A DNA stretch of 64,000 nucleotides. It comes from Heliocidaris erythrogramma (lineage: Eukaryota; Echinodermata; Echinoidea; Camarodonta; Echinometridae). This document shows, in pieces, positions 63,101 to 64,000 of this stretch. Made by a program: the position numbers and the translations under genes. The notes beneath the pieces were generated by a model. That model did not search any database. It saw only the letters and a list, made by a program, of their open reading frames with translations, and was not told the origin of the DNA. Location of the stretch: assembly GCA_025617745.1 (NCBI GenBank), contig CM046870.1, positions 24,657,501 to 24,721,500 on the forward strand, in the 5' to 3' direction. How positions within the stretch are numbered: the stretch's first letter is position 1; the number at the start of each line of letters is the position of its first letter.

Positions 63101-63691
63101 GCCCAGGGGGGAAATGCACTTCATAATCATCATATCCTTCACAAAAGTAAACATATGCAAGTGACAGGAAATGCCAGGAAATGCATTAAAAACGGACTCA
63201 AAATTTTTTTTTTTCTCTTTGTGATCAAAAGATGATGCAAAATGTTACGAAAAGGAGACACTTTACTGCTACAGGTTAACTTGATACATGTAGAATCATG
63301 GAGTATCCTAAAATTAGGATGATGTCTGTAACCTTATGGAACAAAATATCTTGGGCTGGCTCTAGTGTGCTTCTCCTCAAATTGTCCTCAACCATCTGCA
63401 AACTGTTGTGGGAGACATTTTTTCACGATCTCGACCCTTTTCATTTTCACTTTGAAATGTTGAATACCACCTTTAACCCCATGTTGTTTTCAATCTTTTT
63501 GTCCACCACAGAGGAGAACGTCTTCGGAAAAGACATCAGGAAGCTGTGTGAGAGGGAGAGGACGACAGTACCCAACTTTGTAAACCAATGCATCAGGTAC
63601 ATTGACATGAGAGGGCTGGAATGCGATGGAATATACAGGGTCAGCGGGAACCTCTCCCTCATACAGAAATTACGTTTTCAAGTAGACCAAG
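12396..63691 (+). CDS. RhoGAP gene of the ARHGAP12/15/27 family (locus span, 3' end outside window)
   Basis: The gene encodes a GTPase-activating protein for Rho-family small GTPases, acting at membranes and the actin cytoskeleton. Joining the exons from 12396 gives about 963 residues in the window: disordered region (1-565), WW region (about 584-632), Ser/Pro linker (633-691), microexon peptide (692-717), PH domain (about 730-837), linker (838-903), RhoGAP start (from about 904). The family call rests on the WW-PH-RhoGAP order, the basic KIREKLKNFIFTRP linker before the GAP domain, and the GAP block CERERTTVPNFVNQCI with GIYRVSGN. Junctions are phase 0 up to 61740, then phase 1. The remaining two thirds of the GAP domain lie beyond the window. 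Vertebrate relatives ARHGAP12/27 have an N-terminal SH3 domain that I do not see. ARHGAP9, 12, 15 and 27 are about equally plausible as nearest relatives; orthology needs a tree. Confidence 0.88.
14001..15257. mobile_element. TA-flanked Tc1/mariner/pogo-like element remnant
   Basis: Both ends carry TA plus an inverted repeat of about 27 bp: CAGTCAAACCTGTCTTAGCAG on the left matches CAGTCAAACCCGTCTATAGCGG read inward from the right, and both continue into GGCCACC. Multiple TAGCGGCCACC-like phrases repeat inside both ends. The interior (about 1.2 kb) has no transposase frame. The TA duplication and CAG-type ends fit a Tigger/pogo-like non-autonomous element within the intron between exons A and 21242. 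Confidence 0.6.
15258..16820. other. Intronic stretch, nothing recognised
   Basis: AT-rich non-coding sequence. The phrase CTGCGTTCTA near 16231 and TAGAACGCAG near 16403 form a 10-bp inverted pair about 180 bp apart, a weak hint of a small element. ACATGTACATGTA clusters lie at 16072-16086 and 16566-16665. Confidence 0.4.
16908..17702 (+). CDS. Alternative first coding exon B: coiled-coil N-terminus
   Basis: This exon has 265 codons from ATG 16908 (context AAGGATGG), with an in-frame TAA at 16896, and it ends GAGAAGAAG|GTACTG in phase 0, compatible with splicing to 21242. Two heptad-like stretches are visible: about residues 19-50 (VEQVKNILKRQEEVKEQLSK onward) and about 100-145 (SLIKKLGAEHQEVETRLQAL onward), suggesting dimerisation. 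A tandem SSLNS repeat and a basic cluster SSRRKKKERRSSV (about 204-216) follow, then a Lys/Ser-rich tail. If the donor is skipped the frame reads 15 more codons and stops at 17750. An acceptor-like TTGCAG at 16828 could define a 5' untranslated exon. It might be a separate short gene, but the shared strand, phase and start context favour an alternative start of the same gene. Confidence 0.62.
17751..18199. other. Intron, nothing recognised
   Basis: Non-coding; a pyrimidine-rich segment precedes the inverted-repeat element that starts at 18200. The apparent 86- to 98-codon frames here are low-complexity hydrophobic translations of T-rich sequence. Confidence 0.4.
18540..18695. repeat. CpG-rich alternating purine/pyrimidine tracts
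   Basis: Runs such as ACGTGCGCGTGCGCGCGCG (about 18550) and CGTCCGCGCGCGCG (about 18661) stand out in otherwise CpG-poor AT-rich intron. Between them ATGCTCAAAAT and ATTTTGAGCAT form an inverted pair. Alternating CG/TG tracts can adopt Z-DNA; that is known biophysics and its relevance here is inferred. Confidence 0.6.
19479..19546 (+). repeat. tRNA-derived repeat (SINE-like head)
   Basis: The segment contains a perfect pol III B-box-like GGTTCGATCCC within an arm CCCAGGTTCGATCCCCGGTG, preceded by a degenerate A-box-like TGGTATATTGGTC and followed by GGTCCATT and an A run. The T-arm pairs, but the 5' acceptor arm does not pair with GGTCCA, so a functional tRNA is unlikely. This looks like a tRNA-derived SINE fragment. 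Confidence 0.5.
19915..20215. repeat. ATC/ATG trinucleotide microsatellite
   Basis: Irregular runs of ATC/CATC and their complement GATGATG form a 300-bp array with larger repeats (CATGATATT, GATGATTATCATCAACATCATTATCATC) recurring about every 55-60 bp. The His- or Ile-rich open frames across it are artefacts. Confidence 0.9.
20424..21070 (+). repeat. Dispersed repeat with AGGTCA arrays (copy 2)
   Basis: The repeat starts TGCCTCCACCCACTGTAGG, includes GGTGCCGGAGGCATTATG, has two internal sub-repeats each built as TTGGCCCATGTAT...GGGACGATGAA...GATTAGATTTT...GGTCTCAAGGTCAAAG, and ends GGCGGAGGCATAAATTCC...GCGCAGTCGAAGATTCATCTAGTT. Copy 1 at 975-1382 shares the core and 3' end. No coding capacity is seen. 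Confidence 0.65.
20558..20577 (+). promoter_or_regulatory. Three AGGTCA half sites spaced by one base (DR1 array)
   Basis: AGGTCA occurs three times with single-A spacers, giving two overlapping perfect DR1 elements, the site type bound by HNF4, RXR and PPAR-class nuclear receptors. A related, less perfect array lies near 20715-20735 in the second sub-repeat. The sites belong to a dispersed repeat, so function is only a possibility. Confidence 0.4.
21242..21436 (+). CDS. N-terminal linker exon of the RhoGAP gene
   Basis: This exon has 65 codons, phase 0 at both ends, with acceptor TTTGCATTCCAG and donor ACG|GTAAGT. The peptide begins YTPSRENSWNSVGDGG and is rich in Ser, Gly and Pro, with RNNWAKRLPPDSSYPSSYDV in the middle. 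YPSSYDVPP carries a YDVP site, the kind of motif bound by Crk-type SH2 domains when phosphorylated. Either first exon A or B can splice here without changing frame. GC content is clearly above the flanking intron. Confidence 0.75.
21605..21745. repeat. Foldback repeat around AGCCAATCAGATGCAAGG (copy 2)
   Basis: The arms GGGGAGCGTTTCATCTAGTG and ACTTGATGAAACGCTCCCC are imperfect reverse complements flanking TTGCTCTCAGCCAATCAGATGCAAGG. It has the same design as the copies at 40355-40502 and 5105-5240. Confidence 0.65.
21868..22510. mobile_element. Inverted-repeat element, ~32-bp termini ending ...CAATAAGTCG
   Basis: The left end TGACCCTCCACCACAAAACG and the right end read inward TGATCCTCCACCTCAAAACG both continue GACCAATAAGTCG, so the termini match over about 32 bp. 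CAAATG flanks both sides (21862-21867 and 22511-22516), giving a 6-bp target duplication (8 bp if TG is counted as target). The 643-bp element has no open frame. Confidence 0.6.
22517..26220. other. Intron stretch without genes
   Basis: AT-rich intron with frequent ACATGTACATGTA clusters (for example 24540-24555, 25398-25416, 25720-25732), a poly-G run at about 25124-25138 and poly-C/poly-G runs at 26096-26160. Open frames up to 120 codons occur but none has splice sites, family resemblance or composition like the real exons. Confidence 0.5.
26230..26410. repeat. Long poly-G run and three short tandem repeats
   Basis: A run of about 30 consecutive G begins near 26230. From about 26320 three copies of ATCCTTAGACATGGGTCYC occur in tandem at roughly 35- to 45-bp spacing, separated by CTTTTCATTAAA- or ATTTTTCCCCAAA-like spacers. 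The G run could fold as a quadruplex; its exact length is assembly-sensitive. Confidence 0.6.
26420..27660. other. Intron stretch, nothing recognised
   Basis: Non-coding AT-rich intron; no exon with splice sites, no RNA gene and no repeat boundary was recognised. Confidence 0.4.
27982..29806 (+). repeat. Tandem duplication of a 912-bp unit
   Basis: Unit 1 (27982-28893) and unit 2 (28894-29806) both begin GATTAGACATGTCAGAGAGC and are nearly identical. Differences include a 3-base change in CAGTGTTCAGTC versus CAGTGTTAGTC, a run-length change in poly-T near 28110/29018, and a TCCGATCCC insertion near 29398 in unit 2. The 65-codon plus frame occurring in both (28185 and 29094) is unchanged between copies, which reflects recency rather than proven coding. 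The near identity implies a young duplication or an assembly artefact. Confidence 0.8.
30090..30270 (+). repeat. LINE- or SINE-like 3' tail with (CAAA)n array
   Basis: The phrase AAATTTGGTGCAAATCCG followed by TTCACCCGTTCTCTTGTTATCTTG is immediately followed by more than twenty CAAA units (about 30134-30222), then GGAGCCCTTTACATAACCCTG and CCGATTTCATCGGCGTGGGT. Such tails occur in many invertebrate retroelement and microsatellite-bearing element families. No reverse transcriptase frame is upstream. Confidence 0.55.
30385..30770. other. Intron before the WW exon, short telomere-like run
   Basis: CCTAACCCTAACCC and two further ACCCTAACCCTATTTCAAAA units occur at about 30566-30615, resembling a short interstitial TTAGGG-type repeat. 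The branch-point and T-rich tract leading to 30773 is normal. Confidence 0.5.
30774..30893 (+). CDS. WW-region exon 1 (degenerate WW half)
   Basis: This exon has 40 codons in phase 0 between TGTTGTAG and AAG|GTATAA. The peptide ends with GWRVERTITKDPVFINEFTSEK, which has the first tryptophan, an aromatic pair position and the Asn of a WW fold. The next exon begins with the tryptophan that would close this unit. From memory, ARHGAP12/27-type proteins have the same arrangement, an incomplete WW-like unit running directly into a complete WW domain, which supports the family assignment. It would lie at the boundary of the WW domain and may extend it rather than fold alone. Confidence 0.8.
30894..31657. 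other. Intron, nothing recognised
   Basis: Non-coding between the two WW exons, up to the TTAA-flanked element that starts at 31658. Confidence 0.4.
32043..32390 (+). pseudogene. THAP zinc-finger domain, frameshifted and stopped
   Basis: From ATG 32043 the frame gives MPNRCIVAGCSKTPK, then HHFPKD and LRKLWV, the C-x4-C, HxFP and tryptophan signature of THAP DNA-binding domains. It hits TGA at 32190-32192. A four-base tandem duplication (AGTG) there shifts the frame; in the shifted frame the domain resumes with CSDHF (the C-x2-H zinc ligands) and EDDFE, then a TAG at 32284-32286, and then DSAIPTI, which matches the conserved AVPTIF-type end of the THAP fold. So two lesions break an otherwise complete domain. 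It could be a transposase head or a retained host THAP copy; the TTAA ends favour the former. Confidence 0.7.
32373..32444. repeat. Hairpin, 31-bp arms with 10-base loop
   Basis: The left arm TAGACCGAAAATTCTGTCTC (32373-32403) pairs with the right arm ending GCATTTTCGGTCTA (32414-32444) with two mismatches and a 10-base loop. It lies just after the THAP remnant. A TTCACCCG motif precedes it and recurs between it and the next palindrome. Confidence 0.8.
32453..32496. repeat. Perfect 44-bp palindrome
   Basis: The segment from GTAACTCCAGGGAGCTCCAA through central CGCG to TTGGAGCTCCCTGGAGTTAC is its own reverse complement with no spacer. It is followed by TTCACCC, like the preceding hairpin. Uninterrupted palindromes of this length are unstable in cloning hosts. 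Confidence 0.9.
33595..33985 (+). mobile_element. TTAA-flanked 391-bp short element (family copy 1)
   Basis: TTAA at 33595 is followed by AGATAAAGTTGAGTTTTGGTC, and the right end reads CCATTTTTCCCTTTAA (33982-33985). The same sequence occurs at 42920-43305 in the same orientation, and a divergent start (AAAGATGAACTTGAGTTCTGG) occurs at 61853. There is no transposase. Confidence 0.6.
33986..34430. other. Intron before WW exon 2, nothing recognised
   Basis: Non-coding, with a three-fold CATCTAAATCATTGAA-like repeat near 34048-34090. A long T tract (34427-34438) precedes the acceptor at 34443. Confidence 0.4.
34444..34524 (+). CDS. WW domain exon
   Basis: This exon has 27 codons, phase 0 at both ends (acceptor TTTTCCATAG, donor ATG|GTAAGT). 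The peptide opens with Trp and closes RWELPM: the two tryptophans are 22 residues apart, with a GEPYYYSEDRSQT core carrying the aromatic triplet typical of WW domains. WW domains bind short proline-rich peptides such as PPxY. Here the domain probably recruits partners to the GAP. The closing WELP matches ARHGAP12/27-type WW domains as I recall them. Confidence 0.88.
35325..35680 (+). repeat. GA-rich simple repeat
   Basis: AGAGAG/GGGAGA/AAAGAG units cover about 350 bp, broken by GTATTGAATATAAG-like spacers that recur (35378, 35497, 35580 region), so it is partly a minisatellite. The Pro/Ser/Leu-rich minus frame is an artefact. Confidence 0.85.
35890..35972. repeat. Short hairpin repeat GAGTTAACGCCCTTCTGGCTC (copy A)
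   Basis: The left arm GTCTGTTTGGACCCACTTGG and the right arm AGAGTTAACGCCCTTCTGGC continuing TCCAAAACGGAC are imperfect reverse complements. Related copies lie at 36240-36332, 46510-46562, 48100-48162, 54836-54900, 55343-55410 and 55412-55500. Confidence 0.65.
36240..36332. repeat. Short hairpin repeat (copy B)
   Basis: Left arm GTAGAGCCAGAAAAATGTTAAC with right arm ATAGAGTTAACGCCCTTCTG continuing GCTCTCAACGGACGATGCAC; the outer parts GTGCATGTTGGC and GATGCAC also pair. Confidence 0.65.
40244..40330 (+). CDS. Alternative first coding exon C: short N-terminus without WW
   Basis: This exon has 29 codons from ATG 40244 (context AAGGATGG, Ala GCC next) to GAG|GTAAGA, phase 0, so it can join exon 44151 in frame. 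The peptide starts MATTLITFKPPELVLDDCSL and ends PGHVYETIE; HVYETI echoes HVYEDI in exon A. An isoform starting here would lack the disordered and WW regions and keep the PH and GAP domains, comparable to the short ARHGAP15-type layout. Evidence is the start context, phase, donor and protein-like composition; no promoter motif is evident. Confidence 0.58.
40355..40640. repeat. Two back-to-back foldback repeats (copies 3 and 4)
   Basis: 40355-40502 has arms GAGCATTTCATCAAGCGTTT and ACACTTGATGAAACGCTCCC around CTTGCATCTGATTGGCTGAA. 40503-40640 has arms CCGTTTCATAAAACTTGTTA and TAACAAGTGTTATGGGCC around a similar CTGATTGGCTGAGAGC core. They begin just 25 bp after the donor of exon C. Confidence 0.7.
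40641..44150. other. Intron before exon 44151, repeats only
   Basis: It holds a GAGA/CAGA-rich simple repeat (42045-42195), the nested short elements at 42860-43430 and a C-rich run just upstream of the acceptor (44085-44150). No other exon was recognised. Confidence 0.5.
42860..43430 (+). mobile_element. Short element nested inside another short element
   Basis: The outer repeat starts TTAAAGGCTCGTTCACATCC near 42858 and ends TTTGAATGAGCCTTTAGAATG near 43426. The outer family has a second copy at 58203-58440 (TTAAGGCTTGTTCACACATG ... TTTGAACAACCCTTTTAGGC). At 42920 it is interrupted by a copy of the TTAA-type 391-bp element, truncated at its right end near 43305. Confidence 0.55.
44151..44327 (+). 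CDS. Ser/Pro-rich linker exon
   Basis: This exon has 59 codons, phase 0 at both ends, after a C-rich pyrimidine tract and CCTTAG, with donor GAC|GTAAGC. The peptide opens VASSPRHRMVSEGGP and contains LLRTGKPSSGRPHSFHPH and SSSPSLPSESRLFD. Many Ser-Pro and Arg-x-x-Ser sites suggest a phosphorylated, unstructured hinge between the WW and PH domains. It receives either the WW exon or alternative exon C. Confidence 0.75.
44790..44955. repeat. Inverted-repeat element GGGGTGTTTCATAAAGCT
   Basis: The left arm GGGGGTGTTTCATAAAGCTA and the right arm AGCTTTATGAAACACCCCCC, each extended by TTCGTAA and TTACGAA, pair around a CACCCAAGAACATG-type core. It is a 160-bp miniature element within the intron. 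Confidence 0.75.
45172..45412. repeat. Inverted-repeat element with ~70-bp arms
   Basis: The left arm runs from AGCAGTGGTATTCTAAGATT through TTTATCTTGATTTTAGTG to TTAATTGTCATAACAAA, and the right arm is its close reverse complement, ending GAATGCCACCCCTGTT. The spacer is about 95 bp with CpG-containing sequence. No open frame is present. Confidence 0.8.
45508..46006 (+). repeat. Tandem duplication of a 253-bp unit
   Basis: Both copies begin AATAATATGGAGACG and end CTTCATAGAAGCTT followed by AAAATGCACCTGAA. Copy 2 (from 45761) differs mainly in a poly-A run after GGTAAA and by loss of four bases in CAATCAAGTC versus CAAGTC. Confidence 0.85.
46510..46562. repeat. Short hairpin repeat, divergent (copy C)
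   Basis: TGTTAGAAGGCCATTAACATG and ATAATGTCCTTCTAGCTC form weak inverted arms matching the AGAAGGGCGTTAAC family seen elsewhere in the introns. Confidence 0.4.
46760..46786 (+). CDS. Microexon 1 (27 nt): NPSPPVNNQ
   Basis: A 27-nt, phase-0 segment lies between a good acceptor (TTTAAACATTCCAG) and CAG|GTAAAA. It encodes nine residues, Pro- and Asn-rich, continuing the linker in frame with no stop. The pyrimidine tract upstream (46708-46740) is strong. Being a multiple of three it could be skipped or included freely. Confidence is limited because a match this short can arise by chance. Confidence 0.5.
48100..48162. repeat. Short hairpin repeat (copy D)
   Basis: AGCTAGAAGGGCGTTGACTC and GAGTTAACGCCTCTTTGGCT form the two arms around TGTACAAGTATAT. 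Confidence 0.65.
50399..50580. repeat. Short TA-type element, copy 1 of a pair
   Basis: It begins TACACAGTTAACCTTGCATA and ends ATGTAAAGTTTACTGTA. A second copy in the same orientation lies at about 60262-60432, sharing CCTAAGTCGAA, TTTTTGACCAAACTA and GCAAAACATGTG-type phrases. The ends resemble Tc1/mariner-type miniature elements. Confidence 0.55.
51022..51042 (+). CDS. Microexon 2 (21 nt): DWDYERK
   Basis: A 21-nt, phase-0 segment lies between TTGTTTTCTGCAG, an excellent acceptor, and AAG|GTATAT. It encodes seven charged residues with Trp and Tyr. The good acceptor and conserved phase with both neighbours support it; chance occurrence cannot be excluded for seven codons. Confidence 0.5.
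51690..52860 (+). repeat. Satellite array: 93-bp dimers of ~46-bp units
   Basis: From about 52020 the unit GTTCAGTTAAATCATATTTA...ATGTTAAGATCAGAAACTAATGA plus GTTCAGATAAATAACAGTTT...ATCACATTAAGATCATATCACAACAAA repeats every 93 bp (starts at 52113, 52206, 52299, 52392, 52485, 52578, 52671, then 52765 after one inserted base). The two halves of the 93-bp unit resemble each other, so it is a dimer of 46/47-bp monomers. Left of 52020 the same ~46-bp monomer continues in diverged form back to about 51715. Confidence 0.9.
53417..53446 (+). CDS. Microexon 3 (30 nt): KEEIKRRFNN
   Basis: A 30-nt, phase-0 segment follows a long pyrimidine tract (CCCTTTTCTCTCTTACAG) and ends AAT|GTAAGT, a consensus donor. 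It encodes ten basic/charged residues. It is the best supported of the three microexons by splice-site quality. Confidence 0.6.
54190..54300. repeat. Foldback repeat (copy 5), diverged
   Basis: CAGGGCCCTGTTTCGTAAAAC, TTATAAGCTACTGAAATC and GATTGGCTGAAGG match the arm and core of copies 1, 3 and 4; the right arm is shortened. Confidence 0.5.
54836..54900. repeat. Short hairpin repeat (copy F)
   Basis: GTGCTAGAAGGGCATAAGCTC and GAGTTTAAGGCCCTTCTTGC form the arms, with TATCCAAAATAAT as loop. Confidence 0.6.
55343..55500. repeat. Two adjacent short hairpin repeats (copies G and H)
   Basis: Copy G (55343-55410) pairs TTGAGAGCCAAAAGGGTAA with GATTGAACACCCTTCTGGCT. Copy H (55412-55500) is the fullest: ATATCGTCTGTTTGGAGCCA followed by GAAGGGCGTTGACTC pairs with GAGTTAAGGACCTGGCCTC and AAACAGACAATAT, giving arms of about 36 bp. 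Confidence 0.7.
57130..57715 (+). repeat. Pyrimidine-rich minisatellite (~116-129-bp units)
   Basis: CTTGTACTCATTYTACC-type anchors recur at about 57216, 57345, 57461 and 57590, separated by CCCTCCATTCTTYCCTCCTTTCATCC and CTTCTCCTTTCTCTCTTTCTC-like sequence. Nearly all bases are C or T on the plus strand. It ends about 240 bp before the first PH exon. The long Ser/Leu/Pro frames in all three plus frames are artefacts. Confidence 0.9.
57955..58128 (+). CDS. PH domain exon 1
   Basis: This exon has 58 codons, phase 0 at both ends (acceptor CCCATCACAG, donor GAG|GTAAGT). The peptide opens RISVYDSSALTDMAVREKEG, then MLTMTQ, the first PH strand, RQKKGRPGYAVLAG, the basic loop and second strand, and QLKYYKD, the third strand. 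The basic residues between strands 1 and 2 are where PH domains contact phosphoinositides. In this family the domain directs the GAP to membranes. Confidence 0.88.
58129..59264. other. Intron between PH exons 1 and 2
   Basis: It contains the second copy of the GGCTTGTTCACA element (58203-58440) and a GAGA simple repeat (58515-58615). No other exon is seen. Confidence 0.5.
59265..59360 (+). CDS. PH domain exon 2
   Basis: This exon has 32 codons, phase 0 at both ends (acceptor TTACAATAG, donor GAG|GTAAGG). The peptide starts KDVGNPEVGLNLWRTEVGW and ends with PQKRLIFE. It supplies the middle strands of the PH fold; in relatives the equivalent region reads as a hydrophobic strand, an acidic or basic loop and a K/R-x-x-ϕ-ϕ-E strand. 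Confidence 0.82.
59361..60705. other. Intron between PH exons 2 and 3
   Basis: It holds the second copy of the 50399-50580 element (about 60262-60432). Nothing else was recognised. Confidence 0.45.
60706..60795 (+). CDS. PH domain exon 3 (C-terminal helix)
   Basis: This exon has 30 codons, phase 0 at both ends (acceptor TTGATATAG, donor GCG|GTAAGT). LTTDKGIFLVQGEDE forms the last strands and MSSQSWFEAIKGAVA is the closing amphipathic helix with the near-invariant PH tryptophan. Confidence 0.88.
60961..61136. repeat. Inverted-repeat element GGGGTGTTGCAAGAAAGTTGC
   Basis: The left arm TGGGGTGTTGCAAGAAAGTT and the right arm AACTTTCTTGCAACACCCCA are perfect inverted repeats, extended inward by GCGATTGATTGCA and TGCAATTGATTGC. 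It is about 176 bp, a miniature element in the intron. Confidence 0.85.
61740..61818 (+). CDS. Linker exon between PH and RhoGAP
   Basis: This exon has 79 nt, enters in phase 0 and leaves in phase 1 (GGC A|GTAAGT). The peptide GQTGTSSSYSPEENDDNLSP continues LAPSPG. It is acidic and Ser/Pro-rich, an unstructured hinge. This is the point where the gene switches from phase-0 to phase-1 junctions. Confidence 0.78.
61853..62180 (+). mobile_element. Divergent short element related to 33595
   Basis: It starts TTTAAAGATGAACTTGAGTTC with GGTCATGCGATTACATTGTG and GAAAGAAACTGT, as in the copy at 42920, then diverges into a GC-richer middle, and ends TTGGTACCCTTTAAGG. TTTAAAG and CTTTAA at the ends fit the TTAA-type boundaries. 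The 144-codon frame at 61707-62141 runs from the real exon into this element and is not coding beyond the donor at 61819. Confidence 0.45.
62749..62868 (+). CDS. Basic linker exon before the RhoGAP domain
   Basis: This exon has 120 nt, phase 1 in and phase 1 out (acceptor TGAAAATCAG, donor CAA G|GTTTGT). The peptide reads SSPHDVAMKKSNSKIREKL followed by KNFIFTRPEKEDLRRKGIL. The K-x-x-L-K-x-F-x-x-R-P segment followed by L-x-x-K-G-I/L closely follows the conserved lead-in to the GAP domain in ARHGAP9/12/15/27 proteins, which is the strongest family-level marker in the window. Confidence 0.88.
63512..63691 (+). CDS. RhoGAP domain exon 1 with arginine finger
   Basis: This exon has 180 nt, phase 1 in and out (acceptor CCACCACAG, donor CAA G|GTGAGC). 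The peptide EENVFGKDIRKLCERER is followed by TTVPNFVNQCIRYI, RGLECDGIYRVSGN and LSLIQKLRFQVDQ. GIYRVSG holds the catalytic arginine (codon 63637-63639) that enters the active site of Rho-type GTPases to speed GTP hydrolysis. The rest of the domain lies past the window, so the gene is 3'-incomplete here. Confidence 0.95.
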
Positions 63692-64000
63692 GTGAGCATA
63701 GTAGTTTTTTGTTGGTTATGTCCACCACCCCTAAACGTGGTCAAATGGACAGGGTAGGTGCGCTGATGTTCAGGGCCGAGAGAGGGAGAGAGAGAGTTTA
63801 TGGAGTAGTTTTTCGTTTTGGTGCTAGCGTATAATATCTCGGACAGCATTCAATGCTGTGAATGTGGTCAAAGAGACTGGGCAGGTTGAGGTTCATGATG
63901 CAGATAGAGAAAGAGAGAGAGAAAGAGAGAAAGAGATAAGAGTTGGCTTGTTGGGGTGATAGTGGACTGCTGTTTTGAACATATATTTTCAAGGGTTTGT
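63692..64000 (+). other. Intron after RhoGAP exon 1, window ends inside it
   Basis: Non-coding with short GAGA-rich runs at 63780-63800 and 63903-63940. The frame 63298-63834 reads through the exon into this intron and is not a real extension. Confidence 0.6.

Overview
The window is animal nuclear DNA, most likely from an echinoderm such as a sea urchin or a close marine invertebrate. This rests on short phase-matched exons in long AT-rich introns, very frequent ACATGTAC-type palindromes, many miniature inverted-repeat elements and no operon-like packing. The species is an inference from texture; no marker gene fixes it.

One protein-coding gene dominates, on the + strand from about 12.4 kb to the right edge, where it continues past the window. 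It encodes a Rho-family GTPase-activating protein of the ARHGAP12/15/27 type: a disordered N-terminal region, a WW domain (30774-34524), a Ser/Pro linker (44151-44327), three in-frame microexons (46760, 51022, 53417), a PH domain in three exons (57955-60795), a linker (61740-62868) and the start of the RhoGAP domain with its arginine finger (63512-63691). There are three candidate first coding exons (12396, 16908, 40244). All end in phase 0 and all have a start codon in the context AAGGATGG, so the locus could make long, coiled-coil and short WW-less isoforms. From 12396 to 61740 every junction is phase 0; the last two junctions in the window are phase 1. No SH3 domain is visible, unlike ARHGAP12/27 of vertebrates.

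The remaining sequence is intron or 5' flank full of mobile-element remains: a hAT-like element with 8-bp target duplication and a BED-like transposase exon (6482-7627), a TTAA-flanked element with a broken THAP domain (31662-33349), TA-flanked Tc1/mariner/pogo-like elements (14001-15257, 27662-30384), several TTAA-flanked short elements, foldback elements, a 93-bp dimeric satellite (about 51.7-52.86 kb), a 0.75-kb purine tract, a pyrimidine minisatellite just before the first PH exon, and a small hairpin family that recurs through the introns. No intact transposase or reverse transcriptase, no rRNA and no CRISPR array was seen.

Layout: 0-11.6 kb, 5' flank or first intron, repeat-rich; 11.6-17.7 kb, two alternative N-terminal exons; 17.7-34.5 kb, introns with repeats plus the N-terminal and WW exons; 34.5-57.9 kb, linker exons and microexons in large introns, with the internal alternative start at 40.2 kb; 57.9-64 kb, compact PH and RhoGAP exons.
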